A stretch of DNA of 64,000 nt. Source: Phaeosaccion multiseriatum. Lineage: Eukaryota; Ochrophyta, other classes. The translations under genes and the position numbers were made by a program. Numbering within the stretch: the stretch's first letter is position 1; every line of letters starts with the position of its first letter. Below, piece after piece: positions 47,092 to 57,515 of the stretch. The notes under the pieces are model-generated. The model was not told where the DNA came from. It was given only the letters and a program-made list of their open reading frames with translations, and searched no databases. The stretch spans positions 1,984,001-2,048,000 of the forward strand of contig OZ218957.1 in the NCBI GenBank assembly GCA_965112735.1. Reading direction: 5' to 3'.

Positions 47092-48943
47092 GCTGCTGCT
47101 GCTGCGGAACCAAAGGAGGTCGATTGGGGAGGAAGCCACCCCCCACCCCCACCCCACCACCACCACCACCACCGCCTCCTCCTCCCGCCTTTCCATCCTT
47201 GCGGGCTTGCTTCACCTGAGTCAGAGAGGAAGGACGTCGCAGGTGTAGGGGGCGGGAGGGACGTATCGATGAAGGAAGGAGGGCAGGAAGGGGGTGTCAG
47301 CAGTGGAAGGGAGGGGGGGAGGGGGTCGACGTATAACTCCGAGATGGTACTCTACGGTACGCGGAACAGGAGTCATCTTGAGAGCGCAAATTCTGCGGGG
47401 AGGGGATGGGTCACCACCACTCCACCTCACGGCCCAAGGCCCACAGCACACGGCGAGAGAGGAAACAGAGAGAGGGGTAAGGGGCAGGTGTGGAAAACAG
47501 AGAGAGAGGTGGAAGAGAGCGAGAAAGAGAGAGAAGAGAGGGAGAGAGAGATGGAGCAGAGAGAGGCGGAAGAGAGAGAGAGGTGGGAAAGAGAGAGAGG
47601 TGGAAGAGAGAGAGAGACGGAAGAGAGGGAGATAGAACAGGTCCATCACAGCAGCAAGCATCAGAGCCAAGCGAATGATGCTGGACCACTGCAGCACCAA
47701 TGCGTGGCCCACGTGCTCTAAGATGAGTGCCTCCCATAATTCTCCGCATTCCCCACTTGCCCCCCCCCCCACACACCTTCTCTTTGTCCCTGAGGGAGTT
47801 GCCCAGGCGATCGCCAAATTGCCGCGCCGTTCGCTTCATCGCATCGGACACTGCGGATTTCTTACACTGGTGCACGCAATCCTTTTGAGGGATAGAAGTA
47901 GGAGGAAGAGGGGGGGGGGGAGAAGGAGAAGGGGGGGGAGGGTGTAGGGTGAGGTACTGCCAGGCTGCTGCAGTCCTAAAGTAAACAGTGTTGGAATAGC
48001 ACGGCCATCCTCACTGACCGAGACACTTGCGTTACGGACTGATTGATTGATTGGCTGACTGACTGGCTGACTTACTTCACTGACTGATTGACTTACCTTA
48101 CTGGGCATGTTGGAGAGTGAGTTGCACCCAATGTCTTCTCGGAAGCTCCCGCCTCGAAGGATTAGTCTCACGAGGCAGGTGCATCCGCAAGAAAATCTGC
48201 CAGTACGATCGTCCTTGTCTAGCTGCAGCAGCAGCCGGGGGTGGGGGTGGGGGGGGCACCACATACAGATGGGACAGAGAGGAGGTGAGGGGGGGAGAGA
48301 GAGGGGTGGTGGTGGTGGTGAGTGGAAGGGATACATAGCATACGCACACAGGGAAAGGGAGAGGGGAGGCTGGAGGCCTTCAGAGGAAGAGATGGTGGAC
48401 GGTGGAACAGCTGTGTTTGGATAAGGCTTGTCTTGTCGTCTGAGCATGTGACCTTCAAATAAAACCTCGCTCGTTTGTTCGAGTGAGAGGGGAAGGTCTC
48501 TTCGGAAACAGTGTTCGCCATCATTTACTCACGTAATCAACGTTGTGCTCCATGATCTGCAAGCTCCAGCCATCGAAGCTGCGGGGCACAAAGGAAAGGC
48601 GACACAGAAACAAGCGGCGAGAAGTCAAGGAGAGGAAAGAGAGTATGTGGCATACACCTTCGCCAAGTGGTTCCATGATACTCGGCCGCCAAGTCCGCAA
48701 AAGAAAACGGTAGATGATGCATTTGTCGTCCTCACCCGAAGAGGGAGTTCATTTCGCAGAGCACGGTATCGGTGGCGACGTACACGGCCTTCCCGCCCCC
48801 GCCGACGCTGCGCGACTTGATATTCGCCGCTTCAACGGGCTTTGACAGTTCCTGGGGAATGAGAGGGGAAAGTAACGCTTGAGACACCCTCGTTAAAGAG
48901 ACAGATGCTGAGGGCGGAGAGGCAGAAATGGGGAGGGAGAGAG

Positions 48944-48981
<38 letters not shown>

Positions 48982-49182
48982 CAGGAGAAACGCACACGGC
49001 TGCACACGCAAAATAGATAGACAGAGACGCGAGGGTGTGCAGTCGCGGCTTCATCCATGCATTGATGTTCCACACACCACACTTTGGGAAGGAAGAGCGG
49101 GAACGGAAAAGCGACAAATACTCACGCCTTGGATTCGCGCCCGTTCGGTTGCGTCAAACGCCACATTCCCGACGTTCTCCAT
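46247..49182 (-). CDS. RAD52: RAD52 recombination mediator with very long Gln-rich tail
   Basis: Six exons join in phase: 49182-49126, 48851-48736, 48578-48533, 48222-48097, 47866-47777 and 47215-46247. They give 467 residues. The first ~145 residues are a RAD52 DNA-binding and ring-forming domain: VYVATDTVLCEMNSLFGFDG then WSLQIMEHNVDY, GCTCLVRLILRGGSFREDIG, and CKKSAVSDAMKRTARQFG. RAD52 anneals single strands and helps load RAD51 in homologous recombination. The tail is dominated by well over 100 glutamines from a CAA/CAG tract (46680-47100), then a short acidic segment (DPSLDEFDDFFCSQDIDMDE) and a basic end. For exon 5, the CAG acceptor giving CKKSAV is chosen over the nearby AAG because it restores the family's KCKKEAVTD motif. 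Confidence 0.9.
46690..47100. repeat. (GTT)n/(CAA)n tract, polyglutamine in RAD52
   Basis: Several hundred bases of GTT/GCT triplets, read as CAA/CAG on the coding strand. The other forward frame would give poly-Asn, but the phase from upstream exons selects Gln. Confidence 0.9.
48949..48977. repeat. (GA)n in first RAD52 intron
   Basis: Dinucleotide run reading CT on the sense strand, upstream of the acceptor at 48852. Confidence 0.85.
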
Positions 49183-49564
49183 TGTAGACACAGGGATCCC
49201 CTACCGTACGCTGCTCTACGACGCGCTGCCGCTTCTCTCTCTCTCTCTCTCCCGGTTGTTTATAAGGGAGGTGGCTGATATCTAGGGAGGTGGCCGTTTG
49301 TGCCAATGGCGTGTGCGTTTGCCGTCAAAAACTCTTGAAACTCGCTGCACAAGCACTCACAGGAAGAGGTTACACATTTCGAACGGGGGGCGGAGAGGGT
49401 CGGGTGGTTGGGGAGCTGATTTGGGTTGATTGAGGTCGTTGCCCGCGACGCCGAGATAATCATAACAAGGCGGCGGCAAAAAGTTGTAAGTTCCAGCTCG
49501 TCCGCCCTGCCTAAAAGTAAATCCGTTGACAACGTACCGAGCTGAGGGCGCAAAGGAGCCGACA
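49183..49564. promoter_or_regulatory. Divergent promoter region, RAD52 / MORN protein
   Basis: 382 bp lie between divergent ATGs. A short CT run is at about 49232-49252 and TTTATAAGGGAGG at about 49259 resembles a TATA box for the minus or plus gene. This is unproven. Confidence 0.4.
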
Positions 49565-51603
49565 ATGGGCAGCCCCGCCGCTCCTACGACCCAGCCTGGG
49601 AAAATGTCTCGATACGCCTTCATTGATGGCTCCTGCTACGAGGGAGAGTGGCTGGAGGGGAGATTCCACGGCGAGGGAACACTCACCTGGGGTAAGTAAG
49701 TGGTCTGCTTTCTCGCTTTCTTTCTGACTCTGCGAGGACCATCACCCTTGCGGACTGCTGTGTTCCGGCCAGATCCGACGAGGAGGTAGCAGATGAGGCC
49801 AAAGAGGTCCTACGCAGGAGGTAGCAGATAAATATGGCAGACTGCGCCTGTGCCGCTCAAGTCACCCTTCCGGCACCGCTCCTCTTGCCCCCCCACGCAC
49901 CCCACGCACCCGCCACGCACAGCCAACGGCTGCAAGTATGAGGGAAGCTTCGAGAATGGCAAGAGGCACGGGCGTCGAGGCGTGTGCACGTTCCCAGGGG
50001 CCGAGGTGTACGAAGGGCAGTGGGCAGACGACGTGATGCACGGCAGCGGCACACTCACCATGAGTAATGGCAAGAAACTCACGGGCACCTGGAGCCATGG
50101 AGCCCCTGACTTTGCGCCGCCCACGGAGGGCTACAAGAGGTTCGACTTTCCCGACGGGATGGGCACCTACGAGGGGCACTGGAAGGGCGGCATGCGCCAT
50201 GGCAAGGGGTCGTTCACGGTGCGTGTGCGTCCTGATCGTATCTGTCTATGCATGCACTACGAACTTTGCACTATGCAGCTACGATGGTCTTGTGTCTTCG
50301 CCGATTATCGATTGTCGATGGCAGTCAACGGGGCACGTTGTGCTCCATCATCTGAGGACCATGGACGTACGGGGAAGAGGGGCAACTAGAAAGGCGAAGG
50401 AGAAGGGAGGAGGGAGGAGCGAGGAGCGGGAAGCTAACCGTAGTAGGCGGGTGGAAAGCTGTTGGACTCATCATTTTGGTGCTTCCTCTCGCGGGTTCGG
50501 GCGTTGAGTATGGAAAAGAGCCGTGACCCACTCATATTCTCACTCGGCAGTCTCCCTCCCTCCCTCTCTTCCTCCCTCCCCTCCCTCCCTCCCTCCCTCC
50601 CTCCTCTCTCCATCCCTCCCTCCCTCCCTCCCTCCCTTCATTCGATGTTGTCTCATGGTGAAATGGTATACACACGTGTAGTTCTCCAACGGAGACACGT
50701 ACGAGGGCGAATGGTCCGAAGGGGGCATCACCGGCAAGGGCGCGTACATGTTTGCACGCACAGGCGACAGTTACATCGGAGACTTTGTGGACGGGAGGAT
50801 GGAAGGCCAAGGTAGTTACACGTGGAGGCAGCGCAAGCAGGCCTATGTGGGACACTGGAAGGAGGGTGTGCGGAGTGGCTTTGGCACGCACTGGTTCGCC
50901 TCCACGGACACCACGGTAAGCCAGCTTTGATTGCTTCGTGCGTAGGGCTACTTACATACTGTATTGCAGGCGGTTTGTTCTGCCGTGAATGAGTCGTGAA
51001 GGAACGAATGAATGCACGCAATAGCAGCAGTCTCACGCACGCGCGCGAACGCACGCACGCACGCAACAACAGGTGAAGCTCGACTGCTACGAGGGGGAGT
51101 GGAGCGACAACAAGATGCACGGGGAAGGGCTGTACGTGGATGTCGACGGGGAAACCCACCGCGGCCGCTGGGACATGGGTAAATGCCCCGAGATTGACTT
51201 TGCACAGACACCAGCCGAGGGCGTGTTTCGATACCGCTTCGTGGGGGGGACTTACGAGGGGCAATGGGCAGATAAGAAGCCCAATGGCCGGGGTCGGATG
51301 GAGTATGCGGATGGGTCGGTGTACGACGGAGAGTGGAAGGATTTCCTGTTTCACGGTCAAGGCACATTGCTGCACGCGGATGGCGTGGTGTACGAGGGCG
51401 TGTGGAAGATGGGGCAAATGAGCGGGCAGGGCACGGCCAAGTATCGAGAGAGCGGAGAGGCGGGCCAGGGGCAGGGGCAGGGGCAGGGGCAGGGGCAGCA
51501 GCAGTTGGTGATACAGGGACAGGAGGGGCGCAATGACGACGGTAGATTAAGAAGCAGTAGTGGCGGTAGTAGTGGTAGTAGCAGTAGCCGTAGCATCGAT
51601 TGA
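49565..51603 (+). CDS. MORN-repeat protein
   Basis: Four exons join in phase: 49565-49691, 49923-50218, 50682-50915 and 51073-51603. They give 395 residues. MORN repeats run nearly end to end: YEGEWLEGRFHGEGTLTW, YEGSFENGKRHGRRGV, YEGQWADDVMHGSGTL, YEGHWKGGMRHGKGSF, YEGEWSEGGITGKGAYM, YIGDFVDGRMEGQGSY, YEGQWADKKPNGRGRM and YDGEWKDFLFHGQGTLL, among others. Such proteins bind membranes or act as scaffolds in cilia, basal complexes or plasma membrane. A C-terminal Gln/Gly and Ser tail contains one exact copy of the dispersed motif (51504). No kinase or other catalytic domain is attached, so the precise role is unknown. Confidence 0.88.
51504..51515 (+). repeat. Exact dispersed motif in the MORN tail
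   Basis: Encodes QQLVIQGQ, joined to a GGGCAG hexamer repeat (about 51465-51500) just upstream. Confidence 0.9.
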
Positions 51604-52114
51604 AGACATTAGTTGTGTGTGTGTGCATAGGATACGAATGTTCTATATTATAATATTGACTCAAAATTGCTCTCGTTGTACAGTGTGGTCTGTACATGAT
51701 TTAATAATAAAATTGATTGTGCCCGCCCCTCTTTGTTGCGTGGAATAGTCCCCCCCCTCCGTATCAGTGCGTGTTGGCTTACGCTTCGTACCGAGCAGCA
51801 TGCATGGGCGTCCTTGTGTGTGTGTCCGGCTGAGAAAGGCCTGAGACAGTGGCGTCCTGCCCCCGCCCTTCCCCTCCCCCTCTGCTCCGTACGGAGTACC
51901 CTCCTCTTGCTGACGCTACTACTTCTATCTCCCTGCTGTATCACCAACTACTGCTGCCGCTGCTGCCGCTGCTGCCGATGCTGCCACTTCCGAAGCCTCT
52001 CTGGGCTCTCACATTACGATAAGATTCTCGCGAGGCCCAAGCCCAGGCCGGCAATGGACACCATCCCTGTTCACAGTTCACGACATTTCAAAACGAGAGA
52101 GGCGACGGGAAAGC

Positions 52115-52166
<52 letters not shown>

Positions 52167-52408
52167 CCGCAAAGGGCAGAGTCAGAAGGTGGGAGAGGGG
52201 GATGTACAAAACAAAGGCAGCGAAGAGCTCAGGCCCAAGACCATTCGGACATTGCCATACATTGCCATCCGACGCGGCCGCCCGTCCGCCGACACTGCCC
52301 GGGGGGGGGGCTTTGCTTCGCTCTCCCCTTGCTCTCCCCTTGCCCTCGCTCTGCCCTCGCTCGACCTTGCCGCTCCCCACCCAAGCCTCCCGCCACCCCC
52401 CCACCCCT
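51604..52408. other. Convergent intergenic region with motif copy and (CAA)n
   Basis: No gene is supported. It contains an exact inverted motif at 51937-51948 followed by CTGCCG triplets, and a (CAA)n run at 52113-52167. AT-rich sequence near 51640-51720 may include polyadenylation signals. Confidence 0.6.
51937..51948 (-). repeat. Exact dispersed motif in intergenic DNA
   Basis: Appears as TGTATCACCAAC within a CTG/CCG triplet context, between two convergent genes. Confidence 0.9.
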
Positions 52409-53268
52409 TTACTCTCCTGTGTATCCGTATCTGAAGACTCTCTTCTCCGCCTCGTCAATCTCATTCTGCAGCGCAGCGAAGCGCTGCTCGTCCTCTTGCC
52501 GCCGTCGGAGCATCTGCCGAGCCGACGGCCCAGGGGGGGGCGGAGCGGGACTCGTAAGGGGATGCGGTGTGACGCAGGTTGTGGGAGATCGTGGGGGAGT
52601 GGGTCAGTCGTCTATGGTCGAGGTTGGAGGGGCGACTTTCGAGCAGCTTCAGCTTCCAGCTTCCAGCAGCGCACACAGACACACAGAGAGACGTACACAC
52701 ACATATACACGCACAAATACACCCAGAGAAAGATAGAGAGACAGGGCATGCACGCACAGCTAGGGTGGGATGGGGTGGACACGTACGCACCCACCCACCC
52801 CTGCTCTTGCCCTCGCCCATACCCTTGCAGTACTCACCACTCACCCCCTCACCCCTCCTCCCTCACCTATACACACACACAAACACGTAGTTCTTAGGTT
52901 GATTCCCATCAATCAAAATATATAATCCCTTCCCCCACCTTCATCTCGAGCTCGTCCAAGTCTGCAGCTTGCACCATTGTGCTTGCCTTGAGTTCCGCCC
53001 TAAGTTCAGACCGTGTTTCGGCAAGATCCTGGGAAGGGGGGGAGAGAGGGGCAAGGGTACATACGTACATACTTGATTCACGGTCAATAACACAACTCAT
53101 GGCTCTGGGGGAAGGGCGTAGCTTGCGCAGTAACCCTCTACCACATTGCTTCCCTCCTTCCCCTCTCCGTTGCACCTCCGTCTTGTAGTGCCATTGTGCT
53201 CACCTTTTCCCACATCGATTTGTTGTACCGTTGATTGGTGTCAAATCGAAGGGTGGCTGATAGGGCAC

Positions 53269-53326
<58 letters not shown>

Positions 53327-54646
53327 TTGAGAGAGAGGCGAGAGGAAAGAGGAAATGAGAGGGAAGGTCTGTACAGACGAGAAGATTTCGAGGGCGGGAG
53401 GAGGGGAGGAGGGGGGGCGGGGCGTGCTTTCCACCAGCAAGACTCTTGCCCCAAAGCTCCTCCCTCATCTTCAAAAGATCAATGGGTCCACCACCTCTCT
53501 CCTCTCCCCTCTCCCCTCCCCTCTCTCCCTCCTCCGCCTTCCCCCTTCAAAACACCCGCCACGGCCGTCGGTGCAAATGCACTATCGTGTGCAACAACAC
53601 AAAGGTTACTAACACTTTGGCTCACCGTTAAACACCTCTTTACTGATCTCCATTTTGGTGTTCTGGAGGTCCTGGAGCTCTGCGAAGGTCTGCATATCGC
53701 GGCTCTGCTTAATTGCCAGCAGCACCTTTCTCATTTCGTTGGAATGACCGATACAATACATTTGTGTAGTGCCACACAAGCAACCGAGGAGGAGACACAG
53801 AGAGCAGAAGTTTCAGCTACAGGAAAGAGGGGGGGGGGGCGAGCGGGCTTTCAGTGATCTCAACCAGCAAAACAAGGCAGGAATAGTAGAGGCGAGGATT
53901 GTCGCGGAAAACAATACGGAAGGCAAAAAATTATCCTCTTGATAGGCAGGCAAGTACGTAGGTAGGGAGGTAGGTAAGGAGGTAGGTACACAGGGAGGTG
54001 CCTATACCTGGTCCATGATGGCCACGGCCTGACCCCGCCGCAGCCCTGAAGCTTCGAGGCTGCGGACGAAGCGAAACGTGTCCAAAATGCCTCCTTCGAG
54101 CCCGGCGGCCTCTCCTCTGTACTGGTCTGACATGTCCAAGCGGGGAGCACTTGGCACCTGCACGTCAGTGTCAATGCTCCGCCCGTCTTCTTCGGCTGCT
54201 CGGTCGAACTCCGCCGCGGACCCCGAAGAGGTGGTGAGAGAGGGAGGCATTGGCGGCAAGGGTGTGGTAGGAGAGGAGGACGGGGAGGGAGGGGTGTTTA
54301 CGGGAGGCACCCGTCTCTCCGCCTCCCGTCCTTCTCGACCTTCTCGTCCGTCTCGGCCTGCTGATGCTGGTGTTCCTATTGCCCCCCCCGCTCCTTTCCC
54401 AGCGCCTTCGGGGCCGCCACCGAAGCCTCCGCCGCCGAAGGGGGAGCCAGGAGGGAAAAGCGTCGACAAGCTCCTCGTTTGTGTCGAGGGCCTTGAGGTC
54501 CTAAACTTTGGCCTCCTCCTCTTGTTCTCCGAAGCAGTCCTGTTGCAGAGGGTCGAACTTGTGCTGTTGTTGCTGCTGCTACTGCGAATGGTGCGTCGAA
54601 TGGTGCTGGAAGTGCATTGCCGTGCGCCATGGATGGCGGCATTCAT
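52409..54646 (-). CDS. MCUR1/CCDC90-like coiled-coil protein (DUF1640 family)
   Basis: Five exons join in phase: 54646-54008, 53725-53626, 53256-53204, 53028-52939 and 52513-52409. They give 328 residues. After a low-complexity N-terminal half (basic and Ser-rich at the start, compatible with a mitochondrial presequence), the sequence TFRFVRSLEASGLRRGQAVA matches the conserved opening of the family. A coiled coil follows: LLAIKQSRDMQTFAELQDL, LRFDTNQRYNKSMWEK, DLAETRSELRAELKA and RRRQEDEQRFAALQNEIDE. Known members are mitochondrial inner-membrane proteins affecting the calcium uniporter or respiratory-complex assembly. The usual C-terminal membrane helix is missing: the protein stops at RYGYTGE. 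The last exon's acceptor has only moderate support. Confidence 0.72.
53269..53330. repeat. (GT)n-(GA)n compound microsatellite in MCUR1-like intron
   Basis: CT/CA on the sense strand, directly upstream of the acceptor preceding 53256. Confidence 0.88.
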
Positions 54647-54793
54647 GGTCCAACCTCGGCTTTGCAAGGATAGCAGCACTCGCCAATATGAAGAACCACC
54701 TCTTCTACTCCGATAACCATAGATGGCACTTAAGGGTGTAATATACTATACCCTTCTCTCGCGACTCGACTCTCATTGCCGCCCCGGTGCATA
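54647..54793. promoter_or_regulatory. Compact divergent promoter, MCUR1-like / coiled-coil gene
   Basis: Only 147 bp separate the divergent ATGs. An AT-rich GTAATATACTATACCC stretch lies near the plus-strand gene. Confidence 0.5.
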
Positions 54794-55077
54794 ATGAGTA
54801 CTCTTCCAACCCATCCTCCTCCTCCTGAAAGGGTAGAGATCGGCACTAGCAATAAGATGCTCAAAGATAAGGGTCAGCGCATCGGCGAGGTGCGTTGGAG
54901 TGAGTCGAATTCGAAACCACCACCCTCCTTCCTCTCCCTCCTCTCTCTCCCCTCCTTAGACTCTCCTACTCGCACCGCTTCTCTGTCGCTTCTGTCTCCC
55001 CTCCTTGCCCTCTCCTCTTTCTCCCTCCCCTGCTTACTCTCCCCATCCCTCCCTTGCTCGCCTCCCTCCCGCTCTCA

Positions 55078-55134
<57 letters not shown>

Positions 55135-55907
55135 CATATCGCTCTCAGACATTAAAGCTCGTGGATCAATTCACTGCCGTGGCCACGCAGAATGCCGAAG
55201 CCTTGCGCCTTGAGGACTCTGCCGAGTAAGCCAAATCATATCTCGCTCACTAAGACACAGAGAGGCAGGCAGTATAATGAAGGACGGCACAGGACCACGC
55301 TTGTGTGTCGAGTGGTGGACTCCAATCTCCTGTCCTTTCTCTAAACGAGCGAACGCTCCTTCCCTCTTTCCTCCCCTCTCTGCCTCCCCGTCCTGCCCTC
55401 TTCTCCTCCGCCTTTATCTCTCTCGGAAGGTACCTCGACATGGCCATGGGTACCCTCGTGGCCCTGGAGGAGGAGCTGCAGCACGAGTGCCAGACCTTCA
55501 AGGGGGGCTATTTCAGTTACCACAGTATGCCCGTCGAGGCACAACAGCCCCCTCCCCCCACCGGGAGGAGCCTCTCTTCTTCCCTGTCGCCGCCTCCCCC
55601 CGCCTTTCGCCCTCGCGCGGGAGGAGGAGGAGGAGGAGGAGGAGGAGGGGCCAGCAAGAGCCACAAGAGACCCGTACCCGTAGCAGCCTCTTCTGCACCA
55701 CCAAGTGCTGTTCCTGTTGGCACTGCGGTAACTACCAGGGAGCAACAGCAGCACCAGCAGCACGCCATGAAGCGAGCGAGAGAGGGAGGACCGGCGGCGT
55801 CTTCGTCTCCGTCCTTTTATTCTTGTACCCCAGAGGCGGGAGGAGCGGCACCAGCGAAGACAGGAGGGCCGCCGGCTCAACCTACATCCCTCTTTCCTCG
55901 ACCATAG
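54794..55907 (+). CDS. Unrecognised small coiled-coil protein
   Basis: Three exons join in phase: 54794-54889, 55149-55225 and 55430-55907. They give 216 residues. The first ~90 residues form a plausible helical bundle: EIGTSNKMLKDKGQRIGE, TLKLVDQFTAVATQNAEAL and YLDMAMGTLVALEEELQHEC. The rest is Pro, Gly, Ala and Gln low complexity. I do not recognise the family. The helical part is faintly like small Mediator or BLOC-1 subunits (for example MED22), but no diagnostic motif supports that. The in-phase junctions and consensus splice sites support a real gene. Confidence 0.6.
55079..55131 (+). repeat. (TC)n tract in intron of the coiled-coil gene
   Basis: About 26 CT dinucleotides ending 17 bp before the acceptor at 55148, where a polypyrimidine tract is expected. 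Confidence 0.9.
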
Positions 55908-55942
55908 TGGTGGGGTATCATCATCATCATCATCACCATCAC

Positions 55943-55979
<37 letters not shown>

Positions 55980-57441
55980 GATAGCAGCAGCAGCAGCAGC
56001 AGTTGGTGATACAGCAGCAGTATGGTGGGGTGGTGGGCGCCCTGGTGCTAACACGGCTGTGGAGCGGCGGTAGAGCGGCAGCAAACCTTCCAAATGTGCG
56101 CTGCTCTATTGCCACATAAGACCACGGCACTCCAACCCCTCGTCGTCGGAGGCAGCGCAGTGGGATGATGGTGGGGGGCTGAGCTAAGGAGCTGTGGTGT
56201 CTCCTTGTCCGCTTGGCTTTTCTTGTGCACAAGAAAGAAAGAGTTGCTTCTTTTGATGCGCGCATTGCAGTCTCTCGCTGCTCTCCACACGAAGGGTCTT
56301 TCGTTTTGTCCTTCGCCTTTTTGGGATGAATTTGGCAGAAGACACGAGCGTTTGTGGGTAGGCCCTCTTGTTCTCTTGCAGGGGGCTCACCTCGGAAGCA
56401 GGAGGGAGGTCGAAGGAGGAGGAGGAGGAGGAGGAGGAGGAGGAGGAGGAGGAGACGAACCCCCTTCTAGCCTGTGGCCCCTTTCTGTTGCGGCTGCTCT
56501 CAGTTACTGACGGTGGAAAGTGGCGGCAAGTCAGTTTCAGCTTCAATATGGCAGTTTTTTTGGCGAAAGAAGAGGCAGTGAGTGACCAAGGCAAACGGGC
56601 AGGGAGGGCCGGCCTAGTTTGAGCGAACAAAGCAAGGGCCTCAGCAACGTGCGCTGCGATAGTTTCCACCCCCCCACTCCGCGAACACTCGGGGCCGCGT
56701 CCGAGTGGAAGAGAATGGAGCACAGCTCTTGTGGATATGCTGTGGCAGGGAAGGGAGAGGGTTTCCAGCCCGAGACTTTGATCTTCTCTCGACTTTGCTC
56801 TTCTCGATTGGCCGGTGCGGAGGGTAAGGTAGGGAAGGGGGTTCAAGCGGCTGCCAAGACCACTTTGGGGGGGGGGGTTGAATTGGGCTCCAGAGTTGGG
56901 ATGCAACTTTTTTGAACCCTTATAGATACCCTTGACCCTGTTGCTCTCCCTCCTTGGACGGCTTTTTAGCTTTTTTGGTCAGTCACTCAATCACCCCCAC
57001 CAGGCTCTACTGTTTTACTTGTTGTTGTTGTTGTTCTTGTTGTTGTTGTATATTGTTTTTAGTATCAATCCCCTCAGAGGGAGGGTTATTATAACAAAAG
57101 AGAGAAATGCAGCCAAGCACACACCTCTCAAGAGGAGAGGAAGTCTTTGACGCGAAGGGGGCCATAAATACACAACAAGAAGAAGCAGAAAGAAAACAAT
57201 GAAAAAGAAGGAAGGCAGCGCATATACCTTTCTTTGCATGTGAGACAAAACGCCCCTCTCACATGGGTGTGGGTGCCTGTTCTGCTCTCAACCACCGCCG
57301 TGTGGGCAGTGAAGAGGAACAAGAGGAGGGAACAAGTAGAAGCAGAAGCAGAAGCAGACAAACACACTACCCCAGTCACTTGACTGTATGTCACACCACC
57401 CAGGCAGCCGACCAGACGCTACCACACCACAAATGCACACC

Positions 57442-57478
<37 letters not shown>

Positions 57479-57515
57479 TGATACAAAACGAAAAATCAAA
57501 TCAAATCCAATCCAA
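55908..57515. other. Convergent intergenic region, about 1.6 kb
   Basis: No gene is supported. It contains (ATC)n (55917-55980), an exact motif copy (56002-56013) within CAG triplets, (GGA)n (56415-56452), short (TTG)n (57017-57050) and (CA)n (57447-57477). A long minus-strand open frame at 56184-56906 lacks recognisable content. Confidence 0.6.
56002..56013 (+). repeat. Exact dispersed motif in intergenic DNA, inside (CAG)n
   Basis: CAG triplets flank it on both sides. It follows directly on an (ATC)n microsatellite, about 95 bp past the stop codon of the coiled-coil gene. Confidence 0.9.

Noticed and set aside
46117-47196. Minus-strand poly-Asn frame overlapping the RAD52 tail
   Set aside because: The splice phase from five upstream RAD52 exons selects the Gln frame. 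The Asn frame is its shadow.
56184-56906. 240-residue minus-strand open frame as a gene
   Set aside because: No conserved motif or convincing splice context, and it contains a GGA microsatellite that keeps frames open.
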